Counted from the stretch's first letter, positions 42,098 to 52,922 are shown. The stretch: DNA of 64,000 bases from SZUA-378 sp036652815 (GCA_036652815.1 JAVVVE010000008.1:1-64000); one strand, 5' to 3'. Translations and numbers: made by a program. Notes: generated by a model not told the origin, from the letters alone.

Positions 42098-42121
42098 ATC
42101 GTTCCTCGTGTTTCCTCGCTA

Positions 42122-43501
42122 TCAGTTATTCTTGGCAAGCCTTGGGTCAAATAAAATCAAATATCCCTGAGCACGCACCTTTTCACAAAAAGATAAGCTA
42201 ATCTGACGAATCTGCTTCTCTACCGGTTCTTCATCCTTATTTTCTTTGTGAGGCTTGTCTTTTACACGGTCAAGCTGCTCTAGCGCTGCACGATACATGG
42301 CTTGCAGTTCCTTACGAACCTGCATATTACGAATATCGGTCGCCTCCACGTCCTGTTGTAAGGTGGCGCGGTGCATATAACCACTGAACTTGGTAGATAA
42401 GCCATCATAGATCCCAATGCCACTTGTATCCATGGCTCCTGTGATTATCCTGCCATGAGATAGCACCGGGCCACCTACTACGCCGATTTCACTACGATTA
42501 TCAAAAATACTGCCGGCATCTGACTGTGATTGCCAACCGGCATGTTTGGTCTGATATTCCAGTCGATAGAATCCCAAATGGCTCGTATGCGTTACCTCTG
42601 CAAGCCATCCCTGCCTATTCACAAAATCCTGTACCGCTTTGCGTCCGGCCTCATAGGCGTATCTCTTACTCATAGGATTCTCAGCCGTTGATCCTTCATG
42701 GCATCTCCAATGATAGAGAATCTTTGGAATATGGATCATAGTCTCTCCTGACTGTAAGAGTCTTGCCGTTAAACGTAAGAATAAATCATAATCCTGTGCA
42801 CCATCATATTCAGGTCTGAGTCTTAATTCCCGCATGTCTTCTGCTCGTATCAGACTAAAATGGCAGATATAATTGTTGGTCAATATTAAATCCAGATTAA
42901 AGTTTTCCTTATAATTTGCTTCAAAATAAGAGGTTTGCTCTGCATTCACCTTATCTTCATCGCTATAGATGAGGGGTGGGGTTTTTCCATCCTCCAGACA
43001 TCTGGCTACTTCATATAATGCATTGGGTGTAATCGTATCATCATGATCCAGTAACCCTATATAATCCCCCGTTGAGAACTCCAACGCCCGATTCGTATTT
43101 CGTGAGATCCCTGCATTCTCCTGAAGATGATGATAATGAATCCTCGAATCGGTATAGGTATGTACCACTTCTGCTACCACATCAGAATCACTGGCATCTG
43201 CTAATATCAGCTCCCAATTGGCATATGTTTGTGAGCAAACAGACTCTATCATCTGCCTTAAGTACTTGGGCTTGGTCTCATAAACAGGTACCAGAATACT
43301 AAACTTATATTCTATCGACCATGAATAGGCTCTTTGCTGTTCTAATTCCTTTGCACTAAGCTCTTGTGGAACATAAGCATCCAGTGGATTCTTCTGTAAG
43401 CGTTCCACCGCCGTAAACAGAGTCTGTGATATCCCATTTTTTTTACAATAATGAAAGGCTTTTTTTAAATTACTGCCTGATAACTTGCGTAGCATACTCA
43501 T
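42122..43501 (-). CDS. family 2 glycosyltransferase with C-terminal extension
   Basis: This 459-residue protein has a GT2 domain at about 45-265 (FSILVPVYETKPKYLRQMIESVC, ADASDSDVV, GLLDHDDTITPNALYEV). This domain closely resembles the first domain of the 674-residue transferase at 45330, including the DHDD motif and the YICHFSL segment. A C-terminal region of about 190 residues carries remnants of a second GT2 module (IGVVGGPVLSHGRIITGAMD) without its start. The products of these large transferases probably build the repeat unit. Confidence 0.83.
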   Translation of the reverse strand: MSMLRKLSGSNLKKAFHYCKKNGISQTLFTAVERLQKNPLDAYVPQELSAKELEQQRAYSWSIEYKFSILVPVYETKPKYLRQMIESVCSQTYANWELILADASDSDVVAEVVHTYTDSRIHYHHLQENAGISRNTNRALEFSTGDYIGLLDHDDTITPNALYEVARCLEDGKTPPLIYSDEDKVNAEQTSYFEANYKENFNLDLILTNNYICHFSLIRAEDMRELRLRPEYDGAQDYDLFLRLTARLLQSGETMIHIPKILYHWRCHEGSTAENPMSKRYAYEAGRKAVQDFVNRQGWLAEVTHTSHLGFYRLEYQTKHAGWQSQSDAGSIFDNRSEIGVVGGPVLSHGRIITGAMDTSGIGIYDGLSTKFSGYMHRATLQQDVEATDIRNMQVRKELQAMYRAALEQLDRVKDKPHKENKDEEPVEKQIRQISLSFCEKVRAQGYLILFDPRLAKNN

Positions 43502-43513
43502 ACGGACTCCTAC

Positions 43514-45235
43514 TTATAGATTATTCTTTAATTCATGCGTTAAGATATCTACCCTATTCTGTGCATCTGCAAGGCTCGTTCCTTTTACACCCATATAAAA
43601 TTTAATCTTGGGTTCTGTTCCGGAAGGACGTGCACAACACCAGGAATCATTGGTCAAATCAAAATACAGTACGTTGGACTGTGGCAGTTTGGTCTCTGTC
43701 ACTGCACCGGTCTGTAGATTTTTAATCTTCCCGCTCTCATAATCACGGATTTGCAATACTTGCAATTCGCCAAAAGAAGCCGGTGGATTCTTACGTAGTT
43801 TATCCATAATGGCATCTATTTGTTTGGAACCATCTATCCCCTTTAATGTAATGGTATAGAGGTCTTCCTTATAATAACCGTATTTCTCATAGAGATGAAG
43901 CATCGCATCCCATAACGTGATCCCTTGTTGTTTACAGAAAGATGCCACCTCGCATAGACACATAACAGCAACGACTGCATCCTTATCTCTCGCATGGGTA
44001 CCGGCTAAGCAGCCATAGCTTTCTTCCAGACCAAAGACATAATTATGACTCCCTGTCTGTTCAAATAATTTAATCTGCTCTCCTATAAACTTAAATCCGG
44101 TTAATACCTCAACCACATCAACATCATATTCCGCTGCCATTGGCTCTGCCAGATTGGTCGTGACTATCGTCTTCACAAGTGCCGGATGTTCCGGCATCGT
44201 CTTATTTAATCTGCGTTCCCTCATAATATATTCTGCGATAAGCATGCCTGACATATTACCGGTAAATGGTATATATTCATTGCTCTTGGTATCTAATGCA
44301 TAGACTCCCAATCTGTCGGCATCAGGATCCGTTGCCAATACGATATCTGCATTTTTCTCTCGTGCTAATTGCAATGCGAGTGTAAAAGCCTTGGGGTCTT
44401 CCGGATTAGGATAATCAAGTGTCGTAAACTCAGGATCGGGAAGTTCCTGCTCCGGTACTACATACACATGTTGAAATCCAAGCTCTGACAAGATCCGTCT
44501 GACCGGAAGATTGCCTGTTCCATGAAATGGAGTATATACAATCTTAATCTGATCAGCTACAGCTTTTATCATCTCCGGATGTATAATCTGTTTCTTTAAT
44601 TCAACCATATAGGCATCATCAATATCCTTGCCTATCATCTGATAAAGGCCTGCTTTCACAGCATCATCCTTATCCATCGTCTTGACTGTATGATAATCCG
44701 TCACCTGATTAACTTCTGTTATGACCTCTTTATCTCTTGGTGCCGCAATCTGTGCGCCATCCTCCCAATATACCTTATATCCGTTGTACTCCGGTGGATT
44801 ATGACTGGCTGTTACCACAATACCGGAGATACACCCCAGAGTACGTACCGCAAAGGATAGTTCAGGCGTTGGTCTCAAAGAGTCAAATACATATGCTTTA
44901 ATTCCATTGGCTGCCATGCACAGCCCTGCTTCTTCTGCAAATTCCGGTGATAAATTTCTGGAATCATATGCAATCGCGATCCCTTTCTTCTGTCCACCTT
45001 GTTTTATAATATAATTGGCTAAACCCTGAGAAGCTTTTCTAACTGTATATAGATTCATACGGTTGGTTCCCGCTCCAATAATACCGCGTAATCCACCTGT
45101 TCCAAATTCAAGCTCTTTATAGAATCTATCTTCTATCTCCTCCGTATGACTTTTAATAGCCAGCAATTCGTCTTTTGTCGCTTGGTCAAAGTAAGAATCT
45201 TCTAACCAGTATTCATATTGTTCCATATAACTCAT
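43514..45235 (-). CDS. phosphohexomutase (α-phosphoglucomutase, PgcA-like)
   Basis: The 573-residue enzyme interconverts glucose-6-P and glucose-1-P. The active site serine is in VVTASHNPPEYNGYKVY, the metal loop is ATDPDADRLG, the sugar-binding loop is GLEESYGC and the phosphate-binding loop is RPSGTEPKIKFY. Glucose-1-P feeds RfbA for dTDP-glucose and then rhamnose, which explains its place inside the polysaccharide locus. Confidence 0.93.
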   Translation of the reverse strand: MSYMEQYEYWLEDSYFDQATKDELLAIKSHTEEIEDRFYKELEFGTGGLRGIIGAGTNRMNLYTVRKASQGLANYIIKQGGQKKGIAIAYDSRNLSPEFAEEAGLCMAANGIKAYVFDSLRPTPELSFAVRTLGCISGIVVTASHNPPEYNGYKVYWEDGAQIAAPRDKEVITEVNQVTDYHTVKTMDKDDAVKAGLYQMIGKDIDDAYMVELKKQIIHPEMIKAVADQIKIVYTPFHGTGNLPVRRILSELGFQHVYVVPEQELPDPEFTTLDYPNPEDPKAFTLALQLAREKNADIVLATDPDADRLGVYALDTKSNEYIPFTGNMSGMLIAEYIMRERRLNKTMPEHPALVKTIVTTNLAEPMAAEYDVDVVEVLTGFKFIGEQIKLFEQTGSHNYVFGLEESYGCLAGTHARDKDAVVAVMCLCEVASFCKQQGITLWDAMLHLYEKYGYYKEDLYTITLKGIDGSKQIDAIMDKLRKNPPASFGELQVLQIRDYESGKIKNLQTGAVTETKLPQSNVLYFDLTNDSWCCARPSGTEPKIKFYMGVKGTSLADAQNRVDILTHELKNNL

Positions 45236-45329
45236 AGTGTACCCTCCTCTATAAAAATAATTACATAATAAAGTTACTGAAAATTATAGCATAAAAATAG
45301 GTAAAAAGGAACTATCGCTTTCCTAATTC

Positions 45330-47354
45330 TTAAAGCTGACGGTCGGGTAGCACTTTTAGGGAATAATCACTGCGGTCCAATGAAAAATTAGGATTATAAT
45401 AAGGATCCCCTTTCGCTAATTCTTCTTTCCATTGTGTTCTAAACTGTTCTGCTTCTGCCTCATATCTGGCAGCCTTGACAGCTTCTTCACTGTCTAAGCC
45501 TCTCGTCTGTGATTCAAAATGGTAAAGCTCACAATATGGATTAAATACATTGAGGAAACCAAGCTTACGCAAACGCAAACAAAAATCAACATCATTCAGT
45601 GCAATTGCATAAGTCTCATCCAGTCCTCCCACTTCTTTATAGAGAGCAGAGCGTACCAGCAGGCAGGCGCCTGTCACTGCTGTCACATCTTGTGCATAGC
45701 ATAATTTGCCCATATAGCCAACGTTCTCATAGTTTACCTTATAGTGTGTATGACCTGCAGTACGATGTGCTCCCAGACCGATTACGATACCGGCATGCTG
45801 AATCGTTTTATCTGCATAATATAGTTTTGCACCAACTGCTCCTACATCCTCTCTTTGCGCATACATTAAGAGTTCTTCCATCCAATTTGGTGATATGACT
45901 TGTGTGTCATTGTTCAATAATAAGATATAATCACCTGTTGCAAAGGATACACCATAGTTATTAACCTTCGAATAGTTAAAGGTGTCATGATAGATGACGA
46001 CTGTCACATTAGGCAAGTGTTCCAGTTCTGCATAGTAATCTTTAATGTCACTCTCTGTACTGTTATTCTCTACGATGATAATCTCATAGTTATCATAGGT
46101 AGACTTATCCAAAATAGAGGTAATACAACGCCGCAAATCCGCACAATGATCCGCATTTCCTATGATAATGGATATCTTCGGATTGGATAACAGCCGATAT
46201 TTTATACGGAATATGGTCTCAAAAGCCCTTGTACTAATCACATCAAAGTCCTTAAATCCCTGCTGTAGCAGATGATCCGTTACGGCTCCCCTTGCAGCTT
46301 CTATCGCATAAGTCTTGGCACTGATATCAGAAGCCACACTCCCTTTATGAGAACGCCAATAATAGAGCAGCTTCTGTACATGTTCTACATGGTTCGCCGC
46401 ACTCGTTAATCGCAGAATCATATCGTGATCCTGACTGCCGTCAAACTTAGCACGAAATAGTTCTGTACCTTCTAAAAGATGTCTGCTAAAGGCACTAAAA
46501 TGGCAAATATAATTGTTAGCACGCAAGGTATCGATCGCATAATCCGATTTAAAATGCAACGTAATCATATGGTCGATGTCGTCGCCCTTAAAAGTAGCTT
46601 CATCGCAATAGATATAATCTGCCCCTTTTTCACAAATCACCTTCATATACTCATATAAAACACTGGGATGAAGGATATCATCGTGATCAAATAATGCAAT
46701 ATAATTACCTGTTGCCATCTCATAGCAGCGATTGGTGTTACCGGATATCCCTTCATTTTTCTCTAATCTTTGATACTTTATTTTATCGGTCTGCGTCATA
46801 TAACGTCTACAGACCTCCTCTACGTAGGCATGCTGTGCATCAGAGCCATCTGCCAGACATAACTCCCAACCCTCATAGGTCTGATACATCACAGAATCCA
46901 GCATCTGCGTCAAAAAAGTCATCGGTGTATTGTAAAGCGGTACCAGAATACTAAATGTAATAGGAAGGGGAAATATCGTTTTTTGCTGTTCCATACGTTC
47001 TTGTTTCGTCGGAAAGCTGGCTTTCCCATGTTGCTTTTTTGCCTGCCGCTCAATACGCTTACTGCGAAGCTTGCGCAGAATCCCCTTGGGATTGCCCAAT
47101 CGCACGATGCGGTCTTTGGTACGTATCAATAGATGAATCAAGGCACGCAGCGGTTTGGTCACTTTCCAGAGCGGATTATCCTTTATTCTCTTAAGTTGAT
47201 GAGTCAAATCTTCTACCTGCACTTGTGCATCTGCCAGTTTTCCTGCCAGTTGATGATTCTTCTGTTTTTCATTGGCATAGACTTCTTTATAATATTCCAG
47301 CAGATTTCGTATTTGTTCTTCCGTCAGTTCTGCCTGTGTACCGTTTTCCTGCAT
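45330..47354 (-). CDS. two-domain family 2 glycosyltransferase with coiled-coil start
   Basis: The 674-residue protein has an N-terminal coiled coil (about 10-62) and the NPLWKVTKPLRAL motif common in large surface-glycan transferases. GT2 domain 1 is at about 130-375 (FSILVPLYNTPMTFLTQML, LFDHDDILHPSVL). GT2 domain 2 is at about 405-640 (ISIIIGNADHCADLRRCI, LLLNNDTQVISPNWMEELL, LNDVDFCLRLRKLG). Both metal motifs are present, so it may add two sugars, as bifunctional polymerases do. Confidence 0.87.
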   Translation of the reverse strand: MQENGTQAELTEEQIRNLLEYYKEVYANEKQKNHQLAGKLADAQVQVEDLTHQLKRIKDNPLWKVTKPLRALIHLLIRTKDRIVRLGNPKGILRKLRSKRIERQAKKQHGKASFPTKQERMEQQKTIFPLPITFSILVPLYNTPMTFLTQMLDSVMYQTYEGWELCLADGSDAQHAYVEEVCRRYMTQTDKIKYQRLEKNEGISGNTNRCYEMATGNYIALFDHDDILHPSVLYEYMKVICEKGADYIYCDEATFKGDDIDHMITLHFKSDYAIDTLRANNYICHFSAFSRHLLEGTELFRAKFDGSQDHDMILRLTSAANHVEHVQKLLYYWRSHKGSVASDISAKTYAIEAARGAVTDHLLQQGFKDFDVISTRAFETIFRIKYRLLSNPKISIIIGNADHCADLRRCITSILDKSTYDNYEIIIVENNSTESDIKDYYAELEHLPNVTVVIYHDTFNYSKVNNYGVSFATGDYILLLNNDTQVISPNWMEELLMYAQREDVGAVGAKLYYADKTIQHAGIVIGLGAHRTAGHTHYKVNYENVGYMGKLCYAQDVTAVTGACLLVRSALYKEVGGLDETYAIALNDVDFCLRLRKLGFLNVFNPYCELYHFESQTRGLDSEEAVKAARYEAEAEQFRTQWKEELAKGDPYYNPNFSLDRSDYSLKVLPDRQL

Positions 47355-47398
47355 ATGATTAACCGTACCCTTTCTTGTATTTTATCCGCTTCGTTCTC

Positions 47399-49519
47399 TT
47401 ATTCCACAAACAGACTTGCATCTGTTATCGTATACAATCTCTGCCTTGAGCACCTATCATCGGTCAATAATGCGAGTTGATAATGACCCCTTGCAAGAAT
47501 TCCTGCAGGAATACGACAGACAAATCCTGCGAGATCGAGATGCGTTTCTTGTGGAAAGGTACGTACTACGTCCTCCCGATAGCGGTCTATCACAGATGCC
47601 GTCCATATCTGTCCTGATTCTGCTATCAATAACAGCTTTCGTTTATAATGTCCATTATCTGTTCCCAAAAGATGTGACCAACCTGCAATCAGATACACCG
47701 TTGGCTCTTCTAATTCCAGCTTCACCTCTTTTGCTGCGTGTTCTATTGTCACGCATAAGCTTTCATTGCGATAGGACTGTAATTGAGCTAATGACCATCT
47801 GCATCGTTTTAACTGCGTAGGATACTCTTTCTGTTCAAAGGTATATAGATAATTACATCGGTATTCTCTGGCATTGGTTACCAGATATTTAGAATAGTAT
47901 GGATCATATTGATAAAACTGCGGATGCCTGTCAAACAAATGTTGTTTCTCGCTCAATAAACGGATCCACTTCGCTGCATCTTCGCCATCTTCGCCTCGAC
48001 TAAGGGATTCATGGTGATACAGAACAACATCATTTCGTTGTACATTATACCATCCATGCTCCAAAAGAGAAAAACAAAAATCAACATCGTTATACGACAC
48101 TGCCAATTCTTCGCTAAATCCATGTACTGCCTGATATTTTTCCTTTGCAATGAGTAAACATGCCGCTGTCACGCCTATCATGTCATAGATGAGCTTATTC
48201 TGACCATAGTAATAAGTCCCTTCATCGGATAATTGATTCAATTTATGTGCAGGTCCTACTGCTAAATTGGTGATGCCTGCATGCTGAATCAAATGATTGT
48301 CAGGATATAATAGTTTCGCACCGACTGCACCGACATGTGCTAAAGACGCCTGTCCTAACATACGCTCCAACCAGTCTGATTGTATCATCTCACAGTCATC
48401 ATTCAATAATAAAATATATTCTCCCTGCGCCTTAGCCACTCCAAGATTACACATCGTGGAAAAGTTAAAGTCCATGGGATGATACAGATATTGAAATCCA
48501 TATTCTGTCTGCAGTCGTTCCATCTCTTTCTTATGCTCTGCGTTGCTCCCATTATCTACAATAATGATCTCATAGTTTGGATAACACGTGTGATTTATAA
48601 CTGAATGCAAGCATCTTTGTAACACATCCGGATGATCCTTGGATGGAATCACGATAGAAACAAGCGGCTGTTTTTCAACCAGATAAATAGGCATATAAGG
48701 ACAGCATTCCGATGGTTTCGCTTCTTTCCAGCTATGATGTGACTCTACCCTCGCTCCCGATGCGGATTGTGGTTCCTGCGTCAATTCTGCATCCACTGCT
48801 ACAGTGGTAACTATCCCTCTTTGCAAGAGCACCTGCTGTTTCATCTCATAATACCGCTTCGTCATGCCCCATATCGGTGGCTGTACACTACTGTTATTAT
48901 GATACCAGATACCATCACAATGATGAATGGCCTGTGGTTGCAGCTTCTCTGTGATCAATAATGCCAAGCGATACAGATTTACACTGCTGTCTGTATCTAT
49001 GCACCAATCAGCACCCTGCTCTTGCAATACCTGCGTTCTCACTGCAAACACACTGCCAAAATAGAAAAAAGACATCAGCGTATCCGGTGACCACGATGGT
49101 TTGAACCAAGGTTCTATCCGTTTTCCTGTCGTATTATCCTGATACCAGTCTTCATCTCCATAGAGTAGCATAGCATCCGGCTGTTCTGCAAAAGTCTCTG
49201 CGATCTGCAACAACGCACACGATCTCAAAGTACCTGTCTGTGCAGCAAAAACCACATATTCTTTATGAATTTCATTCACAGAGAAACCGGGAACACAAAC
49301 CTCATACGGAACCACAGATATCTTACGCCGAATATAACTCTCTCCCCGTTCAGACAAAACAGTATCCTCATAGCCGTGATTATGCAGAGCCTGTATCCCT
49401 TCATTCTCACGAATCCACTGTGTATAGGAATCAGATTGGCGTTCTATCTCTTTCTCGTATTGTGCGAAAGCCCGCTTCAATAATGTATTCTGTATATGAT
49501 CCTTAATCATCTGTAGCAT
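47399..49519 (-). CDS. large family 2 glycosyltransferase with a degenerate first domain
   Basis: The 706-residue protein has an N-terminal part (about 60-235) resembling a GT2 domain without the nucleotide-binding start (YGDEDWYQDN and FFYFGSVFAVR are recognisable). A full GT2 domain follows at about 285-530 (VSIVIPSKDHPDVLQRCLHSV, LLLNDDCEMIQSDWLE, YNDVDFCFSLLEHG), then a β-rich C-terminus (about 580-706). Layout matches the 674-residue neighbour, so the pair probably arose by duplication. The start overlaps the methyltransferase-kinase gene by 17 bases. Confidence 0.85.
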   Translation of the reverse strand: MLQMIKDHIQNTLLKRAFAQYEKEIERQSDSYTQWIRENEGIQALHNHGYEDTVLSERGESYIRRKISVVPYEVCVPGFSVNEIHKEYVVFAAQTGTLRSCALLQIAETFAEQPDAMLLYGDEDWYQDNTTGKRIEPWFKPSWSPDTLMSFFYFGSVFAVRTQVLQEQGADWCIDTDSSVNLYRLALLITEKLQPQAIHHCDGIWYHNNSSVQPPIWGMTKRYYEMKQQVLLQRGIVTTVAVDAELTQEPQSASGARVESHHSWKEAKPSECCPYMPIYLVEKQPLVSIVIPSKDHPDVLQRCLHSVINHTCYPNYEIIIVDNGSNAEHKKEMERLQTEYGFQYLYHPMDFNFSTMCNLGVAKAQGEYILLLNDDCEMIQSDWLERMLGQASLAHVGAVGAKLLYPDNHLIQHAGITNLAVGPAHKLNQLSDEGTYYYGQNKLIYDMIGVTAACLLIAKEKYQAVHGFSEELAVSYNDVDFCFSLLEHGWYNVQRNDVVLYHHESLSRGEDGEDAAKWIRLLSEKQHLFDRHPQFYQYDPYYSKYLVTNAREYRCNYLYTFEQKEYPTQLKRCRWSLAQLQSYRNESLCVTIEHAAKEVKLELEEPTVYLIAGWSHLLGTDNGHYKRKLLLIAESGQIWTASVIDRYREDVVRTFPQETHLDLAGFVCRIPAGILARGHYQLALLTDDRCSRQRLYTITDASLFVE

Positions 49520-51581
49520 GTCGCAATACTCCTCTCTTTCTGGAGAATGCTTCTGCCGTATGTGCCGTAATCCTGCTCACCGACATCGTCACTTGTAGTC
49601 TATCCCGATCGGTGCGCGGTATTCCCTGCAGATTTAGAACGATATTGGGATCTGTCGTTGCAAATACATAGGTCCCCGGAGCACATAGCACCCCATTTGT
49701 AATGCATTTTTTTCCTTTCAACGGCAGAGAAACTCCATTAAAAGTCAGTTGCTCTATCGACACCATACAACGCTCCATTGCCGGGTCGAGCCTGATACTG
49801 CTGACATCTTTTGTTATGTTTCTGGCAAATGCCACTCGGTCCTCTGCCACATAAGCATCCGATATCAGATAGGAATCTTGTTCGCAAAACCCATTTCCTT
49901 TATCCTCATAGATCTGGATACGGCGTTTATCTGCTTCTTCGCTATATTTTGACTGCAAGTCAAACGGTGACCAAATCTCATATCCTATTTTATGACGGAT
50001 ATCTCCCAAGCTTACATCTTTTCCCGTCACATACGCTTGAAATCGTTTTTCCTGCTGCTCTAATTCCTCCGCTCTCTGTTTTGTAATCCCCAAAGCATCA
50101 AAAATTAAATCCTTATTTATCTTTCTTCTCTTTTCTGCTCCTAAGGTATAACAGTAGAACGCTCGATAAGCCACCTCAGCGGTCGGAATGTGTTGTGCAA
50201 AAGTCCACTCATAATCAATCACGACCCATTTATCTCCCTGTACTAAGATATTAGAGAAGATAAGGTCGTAATCTGTCGCTATGTGCTCAAGCGGTTCTGT
50301 TGAATTGCAATAATCTATTGTGTCTACATATTGTCTAAATAAGGAGAGAAATGCTTCGATATTCTCTCTATCCAGACATTCATCCAACAAAGTCTCTAAG
50401 GTTACCCCATTCACATATTCAAACCTCAGTCCATCGTTATCTCTGATACATTTGTTTAGTTCTAATCGACTCCCGGCATAACGTCGGCACAGCATGTCAT
50501 AAGCTGTTTCTATATGTGAGATATGCGTCCCGGCTTCTTCTGATAACGGTATCTTTTTCACCTCATACGAACCATCTTCGTTCTTTGAGATATCGGTTCG
50601 TATCTCAAAAGACTTGGCTCTGTCATTGGAGAACTTAGCATACTTGACTGCAATCGGTTCTCCAATCATCACAACATAAGAATTAGAAAAAATAGGAAAT
50701 AATTGATCTCTAATCATACCATCAAAAGCATCTTTTTCATCAAATAACAGCATTCTATCCCGATCAAAATTACGTATATTGGTTGACAGCTCTCCTATGT
50801 GTGGTAAATATTCATCCGAATATACGGTTGACATAAATTTATAATCCGGGTAAGGATAATAAAAAGAATATTCCTTAATTTGATGGGTATGCAATAATTG
50901 CTCCAGTCTGTTTTTGGTAAAGGTGCGAACTCCACCGCCCTGTGCATAATCCTCGATTCCACTAAAGTAATTACCCAGATGATCTTCTTTGCAGCCCGCA
51001 AAGTATTTTAAGCCCAGTCTATTCTCTATTGCAATGACAATCCTGCCGCCAACGTTTAGATGTCGCTGCAGGATCGTGAGAAATTCTTCGTACGGATGCT
51101 CTCCCCCTATATAACTCTGCCCATATTCAAATACGCCGATTAAGAAAATATAGTCATAATCCGATGGCAGTGTTGGTTCAATATCCGTAAAGTTGCCGAC
51201 TTTTATCTCGACATTCTGACATTCCTGATGACGATATGCATTAATCAGACTCCGTTTCTTTGATAAATCAACACAGGTAACACTGCCTGATTTACGTGCC
51301 AAAGCTCCCGTAATCGCGCCACACCCCGAACCTACTTCTAATACCTTCAACGCAGGATCAAGTGGAATCCAGTCTACGATATTCTCGCGTTGGGGTGACA
51401 AATGATAGAGAATCGGCCACTGTGCCCGTTCCTCTATCACTTTGCGATACTCCTTTGGCTCATATTGCTTCACGATATCCAATAATTCATCTTCCACAGT
51501 TCCATCACAGTAGAAGTCTTCTCCCGGATAATACGTATAATCAAGTGTGATCTTACCAATTGTCTCTGACTTATTCGTCAC
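49503..51581 (-). CDS. methyltransferase-kinase fusion, WbdD-like glycan terminator candidate
   Basis: The protein has 692 residues. A class I SAM methyltransferase (about 55-250) carries VLEVGSGCGAIT at 80-91, VTCVDLS and FLIGVFEY. A kinase-like domain (about 295-500) carries RFEYVNGVTLETLLD (hinge), then DLIFSNIL (439-446, catalytic Asp and Asn) and VIDYEWTF (metal Asp456). A β-rich tail ends the protein. Domain order and length match WbdD of E. coli O9a, which phosphorylates and methylates the glycan end to stop polymerisation. The Wzm/Wzt exporter with a Wzt C-domain is directly upstream, which supports this. The GTG start has AGGAGG 10 bases upstream. Confidence 0.75.
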   Translation of the reverse strand: MTNKSETIGKITLDYTYYPGEDFYCDGTVEDELLDIVKQYEPKEYRKVIEERAQWPILYHLSPQRENIVDWIPLDPALKVLEVGSGCGAITGALARKSGSVTCVDLSKKRSLINAYRHQECQNVEIKVGNFTDIEPTLPSDYDYIFLIGVFEYGQSYIGGEHPYEEFLTILQRHLNVGGRIVIAIENRLGLKYFAGCKEDHLGNYFSGIEDYAQGGGVRTFTKNRLEQLLHTHQIKEYSFYYPYPDYKFMSTVYSDEYLPHIGELSTNIRNFDRDRMLLFDEKDAFDGMIRDQLFPIFSNSYVVMIGEPIAVKYAKFSNDRAKSFEIRTDISKNEDGSYEVKKIPLSEEAGTHISHIETAYDMLCRRYAGSRLELNKCIRDNDGLRFEYVNGVTLETLLDECLDRENIEAFLSLFRQYVDTIDYCNSTEPLEHIATDYDLIFSNILVQGDKWVVIDYEWTFAQHIPTAEVAYRAFYCYTLGAEKRRKINKDLIFDALGITKQRAEELEQQEKRFQAYVTGKDVSLGDIRHKIGYEIWSPFDLQSKYSEEADKRRIQIYEDKGNGFCEQDSYLISDAYVAEDRVAFARNITKDVSSIRLDPAMERCMVSIEQLTFNGVSLPLKGKKCITNGVLCAPGTYVFATTDPNIVLNLQGIPRTDRDRLQVTMSVSRITAHTAEAFSRKRGVLRHATDD

Positions 51582-51596
51582 TGCCGCCTTACCTCC

Positions 51597-52922
51597 TCAT
51601 GATACTGTAGTTACCGTCACTGTCGAATCCATATCATAAAAACCAACTGTGTCTTTATCTGAAATAACAGTTACATTGATAACATCATACAGTCGATGAT
51701 ACACCAAAAAATCGTTTCCCTCATATCCGGTCAACCCAAGCGAAAGCAGATACTCTCCCCCCTGCAGGCTCATTTTCTGCGTAAATGTGATTGTTTTTGT
51801 CGTTCCTTGTTCTGCCGGTTCTAAGAGAGTCTTCTCAAACATCGTATTGGTTCCTGTAATCTCAGTTCCCCTGACATTCTTAAAAGAAAAAGCAAAAATA
51901 GGTGCCTGGACTGTTTCCTTGAACTGCACTGTCATATGAATACAAAACTCACTGCCCTTCATCACTGCATTGGAACGTGTCCCTTCTATATCGCTAATAT
52001 CATATGCTATAATCTCAGCCTGTTTGGTTCCATATTCCAACAGTTGTGGATTGGCTTCTTTTGCAGATGTTTTCTTTGCGGAGGCAGCTGCAATAATATC
52101 TGCATCCTGCGCCAGATTCTGTCCTTTGGATTCTTCCACTGCATATTGTCCTACCAAAACACGTTTGTAGATATCGATCATCTCTTTTGGCGTGCCTTCT
52201 CCTAGTTTTTTCCCCTGGTGTAAGAGAACCACCTTATCACAATACTTGCTGATACTGCTCAAATCATGGCTGACAAAGAGAATGGTCTTACCCAGCTTCT
52301 TAAATTCTTCAAACTTATGGTAACACTTTGCCTGAAAGAATACATCTCCTACCGATAATGCCTCATCTACGATCAAGATCTCGGGATCAATATTGATTGC
52401 CACTGCAAATGCCAAACGTACAAACATACCACTGGAATAAGTCTTGACCGGCTGATGAACAAATTCTCCAATATCTGCAAATTCTAAAATAGCATCCAGC
52501 TTCTTATCTATCTCTTCCTTAGAGAATCCAATCATCGTTCCATTCAAATAGACATTCTCTATCCCCGTATATTCCATATTGAAACCGGCTCCTAATTCCA
52601 GCAGTGCTGAGATCCTGCCATGTACCTGGACTTCTCCAAAAGTCGGATTTAAAACTCCTGTAATGATCTTAAGAATCGTCGATTTACCGGAACCATTGGT
52701 GCCTATAATACCCAAACATTCTCCTTGTCGGATGGTAATGTCCACCTCGCTCAAAGCAAAATGTTCCTTATATTTCTTTTTTTTCGTTAAACCCAAGGCT
52801 TCCTTTAAGCGATCCATGGGCTTATCGTACAATTTATAGAGCTTACTTACATGATTGACCTGTATGGCAACCTCTGATTCCGCTATATCCGGCTGTTTCT
52901 TATCTATCTTAGAACTTTCCAT
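51597..52922 (-). CDS. wzt: polysaccharide ABC exporter ATPase with Wzt-type C-terminal domain
   Basis: The protein has 441 residues. The ATPase (about 18-260) carries GTNGSGKST (74-82), YSSGM (163-167), ILIVDEALSVGD (183-194) and the switch His in FVSHD. After an Ala/Lys linker, residues about 292-441 form a β-sandwich like the Wzt carbohydrate-binding domain (TKQAEIIAYDI, MTVQFKE, GGEYLLSLGL). In E. coli O8/O9a that domain recognises the capped glycan end before export. The start is at MESSKIDKK, 7 bases after AAGGAG, which shortens the frame by 16 codons. Confidence 0.87.
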   Translation of the reverse strand: MESSKIDKKQPDIAESEVAIQVNHVSKLYKLYDKPMDRLKEALGLTKKKKYKEHFALSEVDITIRQGECLGIIGTNGSGKSTILKIITGVLNPTFGEVQVHGRISALLELGAGFNMEYTGIENVYLNGTMIGFSKEEIDKKLDAILEFADIGEFVHQPVKTYSSGMFVRLAFAVAINIDPEILIVDEALSVGDVFFQAKCYHKFEEFKKLGKTILFVSHDLSSISKYCDKVVLLHQGKKLGEGTPKEMIDIYKRVLVGQYAVEESKGQNLAQDADIIAAASAKKTSAKEANPQLLEYGTKQAEIIAYDISDIEGTRSNAVMKGSEFCIHMTVQFKETVQAPIFAFSFKNVRGTEITGTNTMFEKTLLEPAEQGTTKTITFTQKMSLQGGEYLLSLGLTGYEGNDFLVYHRLYDVINVTVISDKDTVGFYDMDSTVTVTTVS

